DNA of 5,600 nucleotides from Gemmatimonadales bacterium (GCA_030608825.1 JAUWDL010000113.1:1-5600), one strand, 5' to 3'. Positions 1 through 5,600 are shown, counted from the first letter of the stretch. The notes: generated by a model not told the origin, from the sequence alone. A program made the numbers and translations.

Positions 1-111
1 GTCGATGTCCGCCCAGGAGTTGTCGACGCGAACGCGAAGCTTGACGAGGCCGTTGTACATGCCGATGAAGGCCACGATCAAGACGACCAGGATCAACAGG
101 ACGATCCACAT
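1..111 (-). CDS. lemA: LemA family membrane protein (N-terminal part, cut by window edge)
   Basis: Only the first 37 codons are inside the window; the gene continues beyond position 1. The ATG at 111 opens a hydrophobic segment (residues 2-17, MWIVLLILVVLIVAF) typical of a single N-terminal membrane anchor. It is followed by MYNGLVKLRVRVDNSWADID (residues 18-37), which matches the conserved start of LemA proteins (YNxLVxLRxxVxxAWxxID). LemA proteins are small inner-membrane-anchored helical-bundle proteins with no settled function, often encoded beside TPM-domain or M48 peptidase genes. Those would lie outside this window. The start is supported by an AAGGAG ribosome binding site 8 bases upstream. 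It lies on the same strand as the deacetylase operon but is separated from it by about 150 bases and has its own candidate promoter, so it is probably an independent unit. Family assignment is confident despite the truncation. Confidence 0.88.
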   Translation of the reverse strand, partial: MWIVLLILVVLIVAFIGMYNGLVKLRVRVDNSWADID

Positions 112-119
112 GGTCAGCT

Positions 120-125
120 CTCCTT
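120..125 (-). promoter_or_regulatory. Ribosome binding site of the lemA gene
   Basis: The minus strand reads AAGGAG at 125-120, 8 bases before the ATG at 111. This fixes the LemA start. Confidence 0.75.
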
Positions 126-170
126 GCTGGGGAAGCCTCCGGCGCGCCGCCACGCTCGCGCCGACGGCGC

Positions 171-200
171 ACTATAGGTAGCGGGCAGCCAGCCTGCCAG
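171..200 (-). promoter_or_regulatory. Candidate sigma-70-type promoter for lemA
   Basis: On the minus strand TATAGT (176-171) matches the -10 consensus at five of six positions. CTGGCA (200-195) matches the -35 consensus at four of six, with an 18-base spacer. Initiation near 164 would give a leader of about 50 bases ending in the ribosome binding site. TATAGT stands out because the surroundings are very GC-rich. This is a reading by eye; the -35 box is weak and the organism's sigma-factor preference is unknown. Confidence 0.4.
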
Positions 201-223
201 CGGCCGCGTCTGAGGCGGACACG

Positions 224-249
224 CCCGCGGATCGCGCCGTATCCGCCGG
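224..249 (-). terminator. Weak candidate hairpin downstream of the deacetylase gene
   Basis: GCGGAT (227-232) and ATCCGC (241-246) are exact inverted repeats around an 8-base loop. After one mismatch, two more pairs (224-225 with 248-249) extend the stem. It starts 13 bases past the deacetylase stop, where the operon would be expected to end. No U-run follows on the minus strand, so it is not a textbook intrinsic terminator. It could act with Rho or be chance in GC-rich DNA. Confidence 0.2.
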
Positions 250-261
250 CGAGCCCGGGTG

Positions 262-1167
262 TCAGGCGGCGAGCCCGAAAGCGGTGCGGACGGTCGCCAC
301 GTGGATGGAGATCGTGTCGTCCGTGCTCAGGGCATAGCCGCCCGCGAGCACGATGGCGACGGACACTCCCAGGTCGCGGAGCGTCTCGAGAACGAACGAG
401 TCCCGCTCGGCCAGACCCTCGAGCGTCAGGTCGAGCCCGCCCAGCTGATCCTCTCGATAGGGGTCGGCCCCGGCGAGGTAGAAGGCGAGCTCCGGTCGAT
501 GCCTTTCGAGCAATGCCGGCAGGTTACGGCCGAGTAAATCGAGGTACTCCCGGTCATCGGTACCGTCCCGAAGCCCGATATCCATGTCGCTGGGCAGCTT
601 GGCCATCGGATAGTTCCACTCCTGATGCATGGAAAAGGTCGCGGTCTTGTCGTCATCGGCGAAGATGGCTGCCGTCCCGTTTCCCTGGTGGACGTCGAGG
701 TCCACGACGACGGCCCGGCCTACCTCTCCTCCCGCTTGGAGGGCCCGGATCGCCACGGCCACGTCGTTGATCAAGCAGAAGCCCTCGCCGTGATCAGGGA
801 AGGCGTGATGGAAGCCTCCGCCGAGATGGACCCCCACTCCGGCTTCCAGAGCGAGCCGACCGGCCAGAATGGATCCGCCCGCGCAAAGACGTGAAGCGGC
901 GGCGAGCTCGTGCGAGAACGGAACCTCGAGCTGGATGATCTCCGCCATCGTCAGGTCGCCGCGCTCGATCTTCCGCAGGTACTCCGGCGAATGAACGAGC
1001 AACAGCTCCTCGTCCGACGCCGGCTGCGGCCGGATCAGGTCGTGCTCCGAGATCACATCTTCCGCGAGCAGTCGGTCGCGGACCAATCGGTACTTCAGGG
1101 TGGGGAAGACGTGTGGGCCGATCTCTATCTCGTAGGATGGGTCGAAGACCACGTGCGGCCTGGTCAC
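262..1167 (-). CDS. Histone deacetylase / AcuC / acetylpolyamine amidohydrolase family protein
   Basis: A zinc-dependent deacylase of the arginase-deacetylase fold, 301 residues, which is usual for compact bacterial members. All expected catalytic elements are present: the His pair in GGGFHHAFPDHG (H120, H121), the zinc ligands D158 and H160 in VVVDLDVHQGNG, the third ligand D235 in LAGADPYREDQLGG, and the transition-state Tyr Y278 in VLAGGYA. The N-terminal DPSYEIEIGPHVFPTLKYRL and the SMHQEWNYP segment resemble bacterial class-IV-like members. The GTG at 1167 is chosen because family similarity begins at VTRPHVVFDP and it lies 10 bases past the stop of the upstream gene. The frame stays open to an ATG at 1290, but those 41 extra residues overlap the neighbour and look unlike the family. 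The ribosome binding site is weak (GGGA), so translation may be coupled to the upstream gene. The substrate could be an acetylated polyamine, another acylated metabolite or a protein lysine; the sequence does not decide. No signal peptide is seen, so it is probably cytoplasmic. Confidence 0.9.
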   Translation of the reverse strand: MTRPHVVFDPSYEIEIGPHVFPTLKYRLVRDRLLAEDVISEHDLIRPQPASDEELLLVHSPEYLRKIERGDLTMAEIIQLEVPFSHELAAASRLCAGGSILAGRLALEAGVGVHLGGGFHHAFPDHGEGFCLINDVAVAIRALQAGGEVGRAVVVDLDVHQGNGTAAIFADDDKTATFSMHQEWNYPMAKLPSDMDIGLRDGTDDREYLDLLGRNLPALLERHRPELAFYLAGADPYREDQLGGLDLTLEGLAERDSFVLETLRDLGVSVAIVLAGGYALSTDDTISIHVATVRTAFGLAA

Positions 1168-1177
1168 GGCGTCCCGA

Positions 1178-2935
1178 TCAGGATCGATCGATCCGCGGCA
1201 GCGATCCGCGGACGCGCCGTCCCAGCGCACGGCCCACGAACCGGAGGCGGTCCGCCCAGGGGAGACGACCGAATGCCGTCCGCACGACACCCCTGGTGAA
1301 GTACGTCTTCTCCGAGTAGTCGATGGCCACCTCGACCATCGCCGGCCGTCCCCCTTCGAGGGTGGAAGCCGACCAATCGACGGCCTCTTCGATATCGGCG
1401 TTCGATCCTAGGCACCGGTAGTCGATTCCCACGGCCCTCGAAAGGGCGGAGAGGTCGTAGTCCGGAAGCTCGCTGCTGGTACGGCGGCTCAAGGCGATGT
1501 CCTGAAACTGCGAGATCTGAGCGAGCTCCCGGTCACGCAGGACGAAAACGGCCGTGGCGGCGCCTTCCCGGGCGGCCGTGAGCAGCTCCAGGCCGGTCAT
1601 GAGGAACGCGCCGTCCCCCGGCAGGGCGACCACCGGCACGCCGGGACGTGCGAGAGCCGCCCCGATAGAGGCCGGCACGGCGTACCCCATGCATGAGTAG
1701 TCCACCGGTGCCAGGAATCGGCCCGGTGCCTCGAGGCGCAGCCACTCCATGGCGAGGAACGTCCCGTTTCCGCTGTCCGTGGCATACACCGTCTCCGCCG
1801 GAAAGCGGGCCTGGAGGGCGCGGAAGAGGCTGGAGGGTGAGACGCCCGACCCTCCGTCCGCCCCGCGAGCGTCTGCCCCGCGAGCGCCCGCCACCTCGGC
1901 GTGCCCGTCCGCGATGCGTCCACGCAGCTCCTCGTTTTCGCTTCTCGGTCTCAGCTCGGCGAGAAGGGCCCGCACCACGACACCCGCATCCCCGACGATC
2001 TTGACGGCCGCCTCGAAGTTGCGGCCCGGCACGGCCGGGTCGATGTCGACGTGAACCAGGGCGCCGGGTGGCTGAAGACCGTAGCTCCCGGTGCCCACCT
2101 CGGAGAAGCGACACCCGATGGCCAGCGTGACGTCACAGCTCTCGGCCACGCGTCGGGCGAACGGCGGTGCCGCATCGCCGAACCCGGGCCAGAGGAAGAG
2201 CGGGTGGCTCTCGGGGAAGACCCCCTTGCCCTGGATCGTCGTCGACACCGGAGCCTCGAGCCGCTCCGCCAGCTCCACGAGCGCCTCCGAGGCACCGGCC
2301 GCCCCGAAGCCCACGTAGAGAAGGGGTCGGCCCGCTCCCTCGAGCGTCTCCAGGGCGAGCAGGATGGCGTCCCGTTCAAGCGTCGGTCCGTCCTGGTGTC
2401 CTCCCTCCGCGGCCTTCTGCTCGACCGAGTCCTGAGCCAGGTAGTGGTCCGCCGGCACCTCCACCATCACCGGCCCCGGGACGCCCGCCCGCGCGATCCC
2501 GCAGCCACGGCGCACCGTCCGATAGATTTCGTCGCGGCGGCTGGCACGAAGCGTTTCCTTCACGACCGGCGCGGCGATCGCCATCTGGTCGACGTCGTGC
2601 AGCTGGTAGGCGCGGTCGCTCTCGAGCCGGATGCCGCAAGCGAGCACGAGCATGGGGACGTTGTCCAGATAGGCTTCGGCGATCCCCGAAAGGGCGTGGG
2701 TGAGGCCGGCTCCGGGCACCACGTTGACGCACGCCATCCGGCCCGAGGCTCGCCAGTGCCCATCCGCCATGAAGGAGGCCGACTGCTCGTCCGTCACCAG
2801 CACCGGGCGGACTTTCTCCGAAACCGCCAGCGCGTCGTAGAGCTCGATGTTGTGCGTGCCGGGGATGCCGAAGGCGTGAGCGATGCCCTCGTCCTCGAGT
2901 GCACGCACGACAGCCTGCGCCCCGGTCAGCCTCAT
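1178..2935 (-). CDS. Thiamine-diphosphate-dependent enzyme, acetolactate synthase large-subunit-like
   Basis: 585 residues in the usual three-domain order: a pyrimidine-binding domain (about 1-165) with the activating glutamate E50 in TDEQSASFMADGH; a central domain (about 185-325) with DIDP at 297-300; and a diphosphate-binding domain (about 370-545) with GDGAF at 440-444. The second metal ligand falls 27 residues after D441 and is D468 (in LRDREL) instead of the usual Asn of acetolactate synthases. Enzymes of this fold decarboxylate 2-oxo acids or join the resulting two-carbon unit to another carbonyl. The C-terminal tail (about 540-585, KTYFTRGVVRTAFGRLPW and a basic end) extends past the core fold. 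The ATG at 2935 overlaps the stop of the upstream oxidoreductase in ATGA and has AGAGGA 9 bases upstream. A longer frame to 3118 exists but only shadows the oxidoreductase. No acetolactate synthase small subunit is nearby, so a catabolic or specialised role is more likely than branched-chain amino-acid synthesis (inference). The exact reaction is unknown. Confidence 0.88.
   Translation of the reverse strand: MRLTGAQAVVRALEDEGIAHAFGIPGTHNIELYDALAVSEKVRPVLVTDEQSASFMADGHWRASGRMACVNVVPGAGLTHALSGIAEAYLDNVPMLVLACGIRLESDRAYQLHDVDQMAIAAPVVKETLRASRRDEIYRTVRRGCGIARAGVPGPVMVEVPADHYLAQDSVEQKAAEGGHQDGPTLERDAILLALETLEGAGRPLLYVGFGAAGASEALVELAERLEAPVSTTIQGKGVFPESHPLFLWPGFGDAAPPFARRVAESCDVTLAIGCRFSEVGTGSYGLQPPGALVHVDIDPAVPGRNFEAAVKIVGDAGVVVRALLAELRPRSENEELRGRIADGHAEVAGARGADARGADGGSGVSPSSLFRALQARFPAETVYATDSGNGTFLAMEWLRLEAPGRFLAPVDYSCMGYAVPASIGAALARPGVPVVALPGDGAFLMTGLELLTAAREGAATAVFVLRDRELAQISQFQDIALSRRTSSELPDYDLSALSRAVGIDYRCLGSNADIEEAVDWSASTLEGGRPAMVEVAIDYSEKTYFTRGVVRTAFGRLPWADRLRFVGRALGRRVRGSLPRIDRS
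1856..1885. repeat. Two tandem 15-base copies inside the thiamine-diphosphate enzyme gene
   Basis: Positions 1856-1870 and 1871-1885 are identical except for one base. In the minus-strand protein they encode ARGAD twice (residues 351-360), in the linker between the central and C-terminal domains. It looks like a small in-frame duplication in a tolerant linker. Confidence 0.7.
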
Positions 2936-4428
2936 CGAATCGCGTCCTCTCGGATCGCCGCGGCCACCCGATCGGCCAGCGCCATGATCGTCAAATAGGG
3001 GTTGATCTGGAGCGAGTCGGGGAAGAGGCTCGAGTCGGCCACTCGGAGCCACGGGTGCTCGTGCACGCGGCCCCAGGAGTCGGTCACCGAGTCGCCGGCG
3101 GAGCTGCCCATGCCGCAACCGCCCATCAGGTGCGCGGCCGAGACCGGGACCATGCCGGCGAGGAAATGCTCGGGCCGGATTCGCTCGTCTATCTCGCCCG
3201 CCTCGGCAGCCAGAAGCTCCGGCGGGCTGGCCAGCGGCACGTGCACGCGCGCGGCCCCGGCTCCAAAGAAGATCCTCGCCGACGCCCGCGTGCCCGCAGT
3301 GAGGGCCCGCACCACCTCATCCGTGAACTCATAGTGCACGACGGGTCCTCCTCCGGAGTCCACCGCGACCCGGTTCCCGGCCGTGGCCCGGTCGCAGGCC
3401 AACACAAGGATCATCTGAAGGCGGGGAAACGCACGCAGGAAGCCCTCGTTCGTCGCGCCGAAGCCGACGAGGCTCTTGGCGGTCACGAAGGGAAAGTACA
3501 TGCAGGTTTCCAGCACATAGCCTTCCTCCACCGCACGGTCGACGTAGTAGCTTTTCGGGTGGCCGACGTCGTTGGTGATCTCGCGCGAGTGCTCCCCGAC
3601 GAGGATGAATGCGGGGTGGCAGGTGAACCCCTCTCCCAGCCGAGGCAGCCGCTCTCCGAAGCCGGAGCGCAGAAGGAGTGCCGGAGAGCCGATCGCTCCT
3701 CCGGCCACGACGACGGCGCCCGCCCGAACACGGTACTCGCCAGGCTCCCACTCCGACGGGCCTCCTTTTCCTCCTGCTGGTGAGGCTGACACCCGGACGA
3801 CTACCAGTTTCTCCTCGATGCGCGTCGCTTCGGCGCGCGTCACCACCTCGACGCCGCGCCTTTCCGCGGCCGGAAGCTGCACGCGATCCGTTCCCTGCTT
3901 GGCCGCGTTCGGGCAGCCCAGGTTGCAGAGGCTGGATCCGCGGCAGCCCTTCACGTTGACCGGAAACTGCCGAGCCTCGAAACCGGTCTGCTCACATCCG
4001 GCCGCGAACAGCGTGTTGTTCTCGTTGATCTCGACCGGCTCCAGCAGGTGAACGTTGTTCTGCCCCGCGAAACGGCGGCATCTCTCCGCCAGGTCCGCGT
4101 GGGAGAGCCCCGGAACCCCCCAGCTCTCGACGACCCGCGGTTCGGGGATGAGCGACGTGCCGGTGTAGACGGCGGTCGATCCGCCGTAGACTTGGCCGAA
4201 GGCGAGCGTCATCGTTCCGTCAGCCGTAAGGAAGCCGCCCGAGTCGGCGTACAGAGCCTCCGCCATCTCGATCTCCTGGCCGGTAAACTCCTCGTCGGCC
4301 AGTCTCGGACCCTGCTCGAGCACCAGGACGCGCCGTCCCTGCTCGGCGAGAGGCGCGAGTCCCAGAGCGACCGTCCCTCCGCCGGCCCCGGAGCCGATGA
4401 TCACGACGTCGTACTCGCGATCGGTCAC
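2932..4428 (-). CDS. GMC-family FAD-dependent oxidoreductase (alcohol/choline/cholesterol-oxidase-like)
   Basis: 498 residues from a GTG start. The FAD-binding Rossmann motif GSGAGGG is at 12-18, with the ribose-binding acidic residue E38 at the end of the second strand (VLVLEQG). YGGSTAVYTG (81-90) resembles GMC signature 1. The C-terminal half carries AAHLMGGCGMG (431-441) with H433, and LRVADSSLFPDS...INPYLTIMALADR (461-487) with N476; these are the likely catalytic His/Asn positions by family analogy. Three cysteines (C162, C168, C172, spaced C-x5-C-x3-C) lie in KGCRGSSLCNLGCPNAAK, a feature recalling bacterial GMC proteins related to long-chain alcohol oxidases. No signal peptide or twin-arginine motif is seen. 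The start is fixed by GGAGG 6 bases upstream and a GTGA overlap with the preceding small gene. The frame is open to 4806, but that extension is Arg/Pro-rich, unlike the family, and overlaps the small gene. The enzyme would oxidise an alcohol to a carbonyl; the substrate and electron acceptor are unknown. Confidence 0.9.
   Translation of the reverse strand: MTDREYDVVIIGSGAGGGTVALGLAPLAEQGRRVLVLEQGPRLADEEFTGQEIEMAEALYADSGGFLTADGTMTLAFGQVYGGSTAVYTGTSLIPEPRVVESWGVPGLSHADLAERCRRFAGQNNVHLLEPVEINENNTLFAAGCEQTGFEARQFPVNVKGCRGSSLCNLGCPNAAKQGTDRVQLPAAERRGVEVVTRAEATRIEEKLVVVRVSASPAGGKGGPSEWEPGEYRVRAGAVVVAGGAIGSPALLLRSGFGERLPRLGEGFTCHPAFILVGEHSREITNDVGHPKSYYVDRAVEEGYVLETCMYFPFVTAKSLVGFGATNEGFLRAFPRLQMILVLACDRATAGNRVAVDSGGGPVVHYEFTDEVVRALTAGTRASARIFFGAGAARVHVPLASPPELLAAEAGEIDERIRPEHFLAGMVPVSAAHLMGGCGMGSSAGDSVTDSWGRVHEHPWLRVADSSLFPDSLQINPYLTIMALADRVAAAIREDAIR
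2945..2950 (-). promoter_or_regulatory. Ribosome binding site of the thiamine-diphosphate enzyme gene
   Basis: The minus strand reads AGAGGA (2950-2945), 9 bases before the ATG at 2935, inside the last codons of the oxidoreductase gene. With the ATGA overlap it supports this start over the longer open frame. Confidence 0.6.
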
Positions 4429-4910
4429 GAACCGCCTCCGCCCCCGTCCGCTCCGTTCGGGACGTCGTCGGAGTCGGAGTCGTGCGGAAGGTCTCCCATC
4501 AGGGCGGCCCAACCGCCAGGATCGGCTCGGTACCCGACGCTGCGGCGGACCTCGGATCGTCCGTAGTAGCCGAGAAGAACGAGCGTCCGAAGGCCCCAGA
4601 AGCCGCGGCGCAGGAGCAGGGCGGAGGAGCGCTGCACCCGGTCGAGGATCTCGGTCCTGCGAGCGGCGTCCAGGCTGCTGAAGCGTCGCCCGTGGCGGAG
4701 CAGCGGGCCCCACTCGAGAGCCAGGACGAGGAGGCGAAGCCCGCGTCCGAGGCGGGGGGGTCGCGTGCGGAGCGCCGCCTCGATCCGCGCTTCGACATCC
4801 AGCCATCCCTCCGCATCCAGCCGAGCGGCACCGGGGACGATCGTGACGGCGAGCGAGCGAAACGCGCGGCGCCCGGGCGGGATCACCGGGGGTAGCGAGG
4901 ACGAGGTCAC
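4425..4910 (-). CDS. Small helical protein, probable partner subunit or split N-terminal domain of the GMC oxidoreductase
   Basis: 161 residues from a GTG at 4910, with no predicted signal peptide. The body is mainly amphipathic helix: RAFRSLAVTIVPG near the start, LVLALEWGPLL at 61-71, FSSLDAARRTEILDRV from 77, then a helix ending LVLLGYYG (about 110-117) and RRSVGY (122-127). This pattern (FxxLxxxxR, then a helix ending LGYY, then a GY motif) resembles gluconate-2-dehydrogenase subunit-3-like proteins and the helical N-terminal region of bacterial long-chain alcohol oxidases. In both, the region accompanies a GMC flavoprotein. The tail is acidic (DSDSDD, 144-149) then poly-Gly (156-160). 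The stop overlaps the GMC start in GTGA, implying coupled translation. The start is uncertain: TTG at 4916, or ATG at 5006 giving 193 residues, are alternatives. The 5006 start would add a Pro/Gly-rich leader overlapping the divergent promoter region. The family link is by recollection of motif pattern and is moderately sure. Confidence 0.68.
   Translation of the reverse strand: MTSSSLPPVIPPGRRAFRSLAVTIVPGAARLDAEGWLDVEARIEAALRTRPPRLGRGLRLLVLALEWGPLLRHGRRFSSLDAARRTEILDRVQRSSALLLRRGFWGLRTLVLLGYYGRSEVRRSVGYRADPGGWAALMGDLPHDSDSDDVPNGADGGGGGS
4435..4439 (-). promoter_or_regulatory. Ribosome binding site of the GMC oxidoreductase, inside the upstream gene's Gly codons
   Basis: The minus strand reads GGAGG (4439-4435), 6 bases before the GTG at 4428. 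These bases also encode part of the poly-Gly tail of the preceding small protein. It decides the GMC start. Confidence 0.7.
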
Positions 4911-4916
4911 GCCCAA

Positions 4917-4946
4917 ACGATAGAGAGCCGGCGGAGGGGGGAGCAA
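4917..4946 (-). promoter_or_regulatory. Candidate promoter of the four-gene operon, possibly giving a leaderless mRNA
   Basis: On the minus strand TTGCTC (4946-4941) and TATCGT (4922-4917) are separated by 18 bases. TATCGT is followed by 6 bases and then the GTG at 4910, so transcription would begin about at the start codon. No Shine-Dalgarno sequence precedes that GTG, consistent with leaderless translation. Each box matches consensus at only about four positions, so this is suggestive. Confidence 0.3.
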
Positions 4947-5006
4947 GCCGCCCCCGGGGTGGTAGGATCCGTGCGTGACCGAGGACTGCTGATCCGAGTG
5001 GGACAC

Positions 5007-5013
5007 GGAGGAG
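5007..5013 (+). promoter_or_regulatory. Ribosome binding site of the PhzF-family gene
   Basis: GGAGGAG at 5007-5013 precedes the ATG at 5017. Counting from GGAGG the spacer is 5 bases. It supports this start. Confidence 0.75.
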
Positions 5014-5016
5014 CGA

Positions 5017-5600
5017 ATGGAAGCCCCGCTATTTCAGGTCGACGCGTTCACCGACCGGATCTTCGCCGGCAACCCGGCGGCGGTGTGTCTGCTCCCGCGC
5101 TGGCCGGATGCCGGGGCGATGCAGGCGATCGCCTCCGAGAACAACCTCTCCGAGACGGCTTTCCTGGTCGGAGCTGGCTCCGAGTACGAACTTCGCTGGT
5201 TCACGCCGGTCTCCGAGGTGGATCTGTGCGGGCACGCCACGCTCGCCTCGGCCTTCGTGCTGTTCGAGCACTTCGGCGTTGACGGCGCCGTGACGTTCGA
5301 CACCCGGAAAGGGAAGCTCTCGGTCCGGCGGGATGATGGGGGGCTCCTGCGGATGGACTTCCCGGCACTGCCGGCGAGACCCGCCGATTCGCCCGAGGGG
5401 ATGCTGGAAGCGCTGGGCGGGTCACCGACCGAGGTCTTGCTGGCGGACGATTATCTGGTCCGCTATTCGGAAGAGCGGGAGGTGCGCGAGGTAGATCCCG
5501 ATTTCGCCGCCCTCAGCGGCCTCGGGGCGCGCGGCGTCATCGTGACTGCGCCCGGTGACACCGTGGATTTCGTCTCCCGCTTTTTCGCGCCCGACTGCGG
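5017..5600 (+). CDS. PhzF family epimerase/isomerase (N-terminal part, cut by window edge)
   Basis: 194 codons lie in the window and the frame is open to the end; family members are usually about 260-300 residues, so roughly the last third is missing. The start MEAPLFQVDAFTDRIFAGNP is the standard PhzF opening (VDAFtxxxFxGNPaaV). The catalytic glutamate is E46 in SENNLSETAFL, and WFTPVSEVDLCGHATLAS (61-78) carries the conserved DLCGHAT motif. The last visible residues, RFFAPDCG, are where the second-lobe motif leading to EDPVTGSA normally begins. PhzF folds as two diaminopimelate-epimerase-like lobes and, in phenazine producers, isomerises trans-2,3-dihydro-3-hydroxyanthranilate. No other phenazine gene is here, and most PhzF homologues have unknown substrates, so a phenazine role should not be assumed. 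The gene is divergent from the oxidoreductase operon, and no convincing promoter boxes were found for it. Confidence 0.93.
   Translation, partial: MEAPLFQVDAFTDRIFAGNPAAVCLLPRWPDAGAMQAIASENNLSETAFLVGAGSEYELRWFTPVSEVDLCGHATLASAFVLFEHFGVDGAVTFDTRKGKLSVRRDDGGLLRMDFPALPARPADSPEGMLEALGGSPTEVLLADDYLVRYSEEREVREVDPDFAALSGLGARGVIVTAPGDTVDFVSRFFAPDC

Noticed and set aside
247..277. 11-base direct repeat CGGCGAGCCCG at 247-257 and 267-277
   Set aside because: It is exact, but short and GC-rich and straddles the deacetylase stop codon. There is no sign of an insertion or attachment site, so it is probably chance or a small slip.
2936..3118. 61-residue N-terminal extension of the ThDP-enzyme frame
   Set aside because: It overlaps the conserved C-terminus of the GMC gene in another frame, whereas MRLTGAQAVV at 2935 is a normal family start with a ribosome binding site.
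1901..3783. Long plus-strand open frames (1901-2998, 365 codons; 2899-3783, 294 codons)
   Set aside because: They lie antisense to well-supported ThDP-enzyme and GMC genes. Their products are rich in Arg, His and Gly, with no recognisable motif, as expected for a shadow frame in GC-rich DNA.
4425..4440. Programmed frameshift fusing the small protein to the GMC protein
   Set aside because: A -1 shift would join the frames, but no slippery heptamer is present and a ribosome binding site with a GTG start explains the arrangement.
4429..4806. 126-residue N-terminal extension of the GMC oxidoreductase frame
   Set aside because: It is Arg/Pro/Ser-rich, precedes the Rossmann motif where family members begin, and overlaps the small gene whose product has a plausible helical pattern. 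GTG at 4428 has a good ribosome binding site.
4963..4968. TAGGAT as a -10 box for the PhzF-family gene
   Set aside because: It matches consensus at four of six positions, but no -35-like hexamer sits at a suitable distance upstream.
5017..5600. Phenazine biosynthesis cluster suggested by the PhzF-like gene
   Set aside because: No other phenazine gene is in the window and PhzF-fold proteins are widespread in non-producers.

Overview
The window is a compact stretch of high-G+C bacterial DNA with strong third-position G/C bias, almost no non-coding space and Shine-Dalgarno-type starts. It holds six protein genes; two of them run off the window edges. No RNA gene, mobile element or CRISPR array was seen, and no gap between genes exceeds about 150 bases. 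The lineage cannot be fixed from this sequence. The gene content (LemA, a bacterial histone-deacetylase-fold enzyme, a GMC oxidoreductase and a PhzF-fold protein) fits a free-living, GC-rich, metabolically versatile bacterium.

Layout, in order of transcription. On the minus strand from about 4910 down to 262 lie four genes packed as one likely operon. They are a small helical protein resembling the non-flavin N-terminal part or small subunit that accompanies GMC alcohol oxidases (4910-4425), a GMC-family FAD oxidoreductase (4428-2932), a thiamine-diphosphate enzyme of the acetolactate-synthase fold (2935-1178), and a histone-deacetylase/AcuC-type zinc amidohydrolase (1167-262). The first two junctions are 4-base stop/start overlaps (GTGA, then ATGA) and the third is a 10-base gap, so the four products are probably made together. 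A separate minus-strand gene encoding a LemA-family membrane protein begins at 111 with its own ribosome binding site and a plausible promoter. On the plus strand, divergent from the operon, a PhzF-family epimerase/isomerase gene begins at 5017 and leaves the window. The operon and the PhzF gene share a region of about 106 bases.

Working idea (inference): the operon encodes an uncharacterised small-molecule pathway. The thiamine-diphosphate enzyme would make or break a C-C bond next to a carbonyl, the two-part GMC oxidase would oxidise an alcohol, and the deacetylase-fold enzyme would remove an acyl group from a metabolite or from one of the partner enzymes. All three enzymes keep the cofactor or catalytic residues expected of active members, apart from an Asn-to-Asp change at a predicted Mg ligand in the thiamine-diphosphate enzyme. 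The substrates cannot be read from the sequence.
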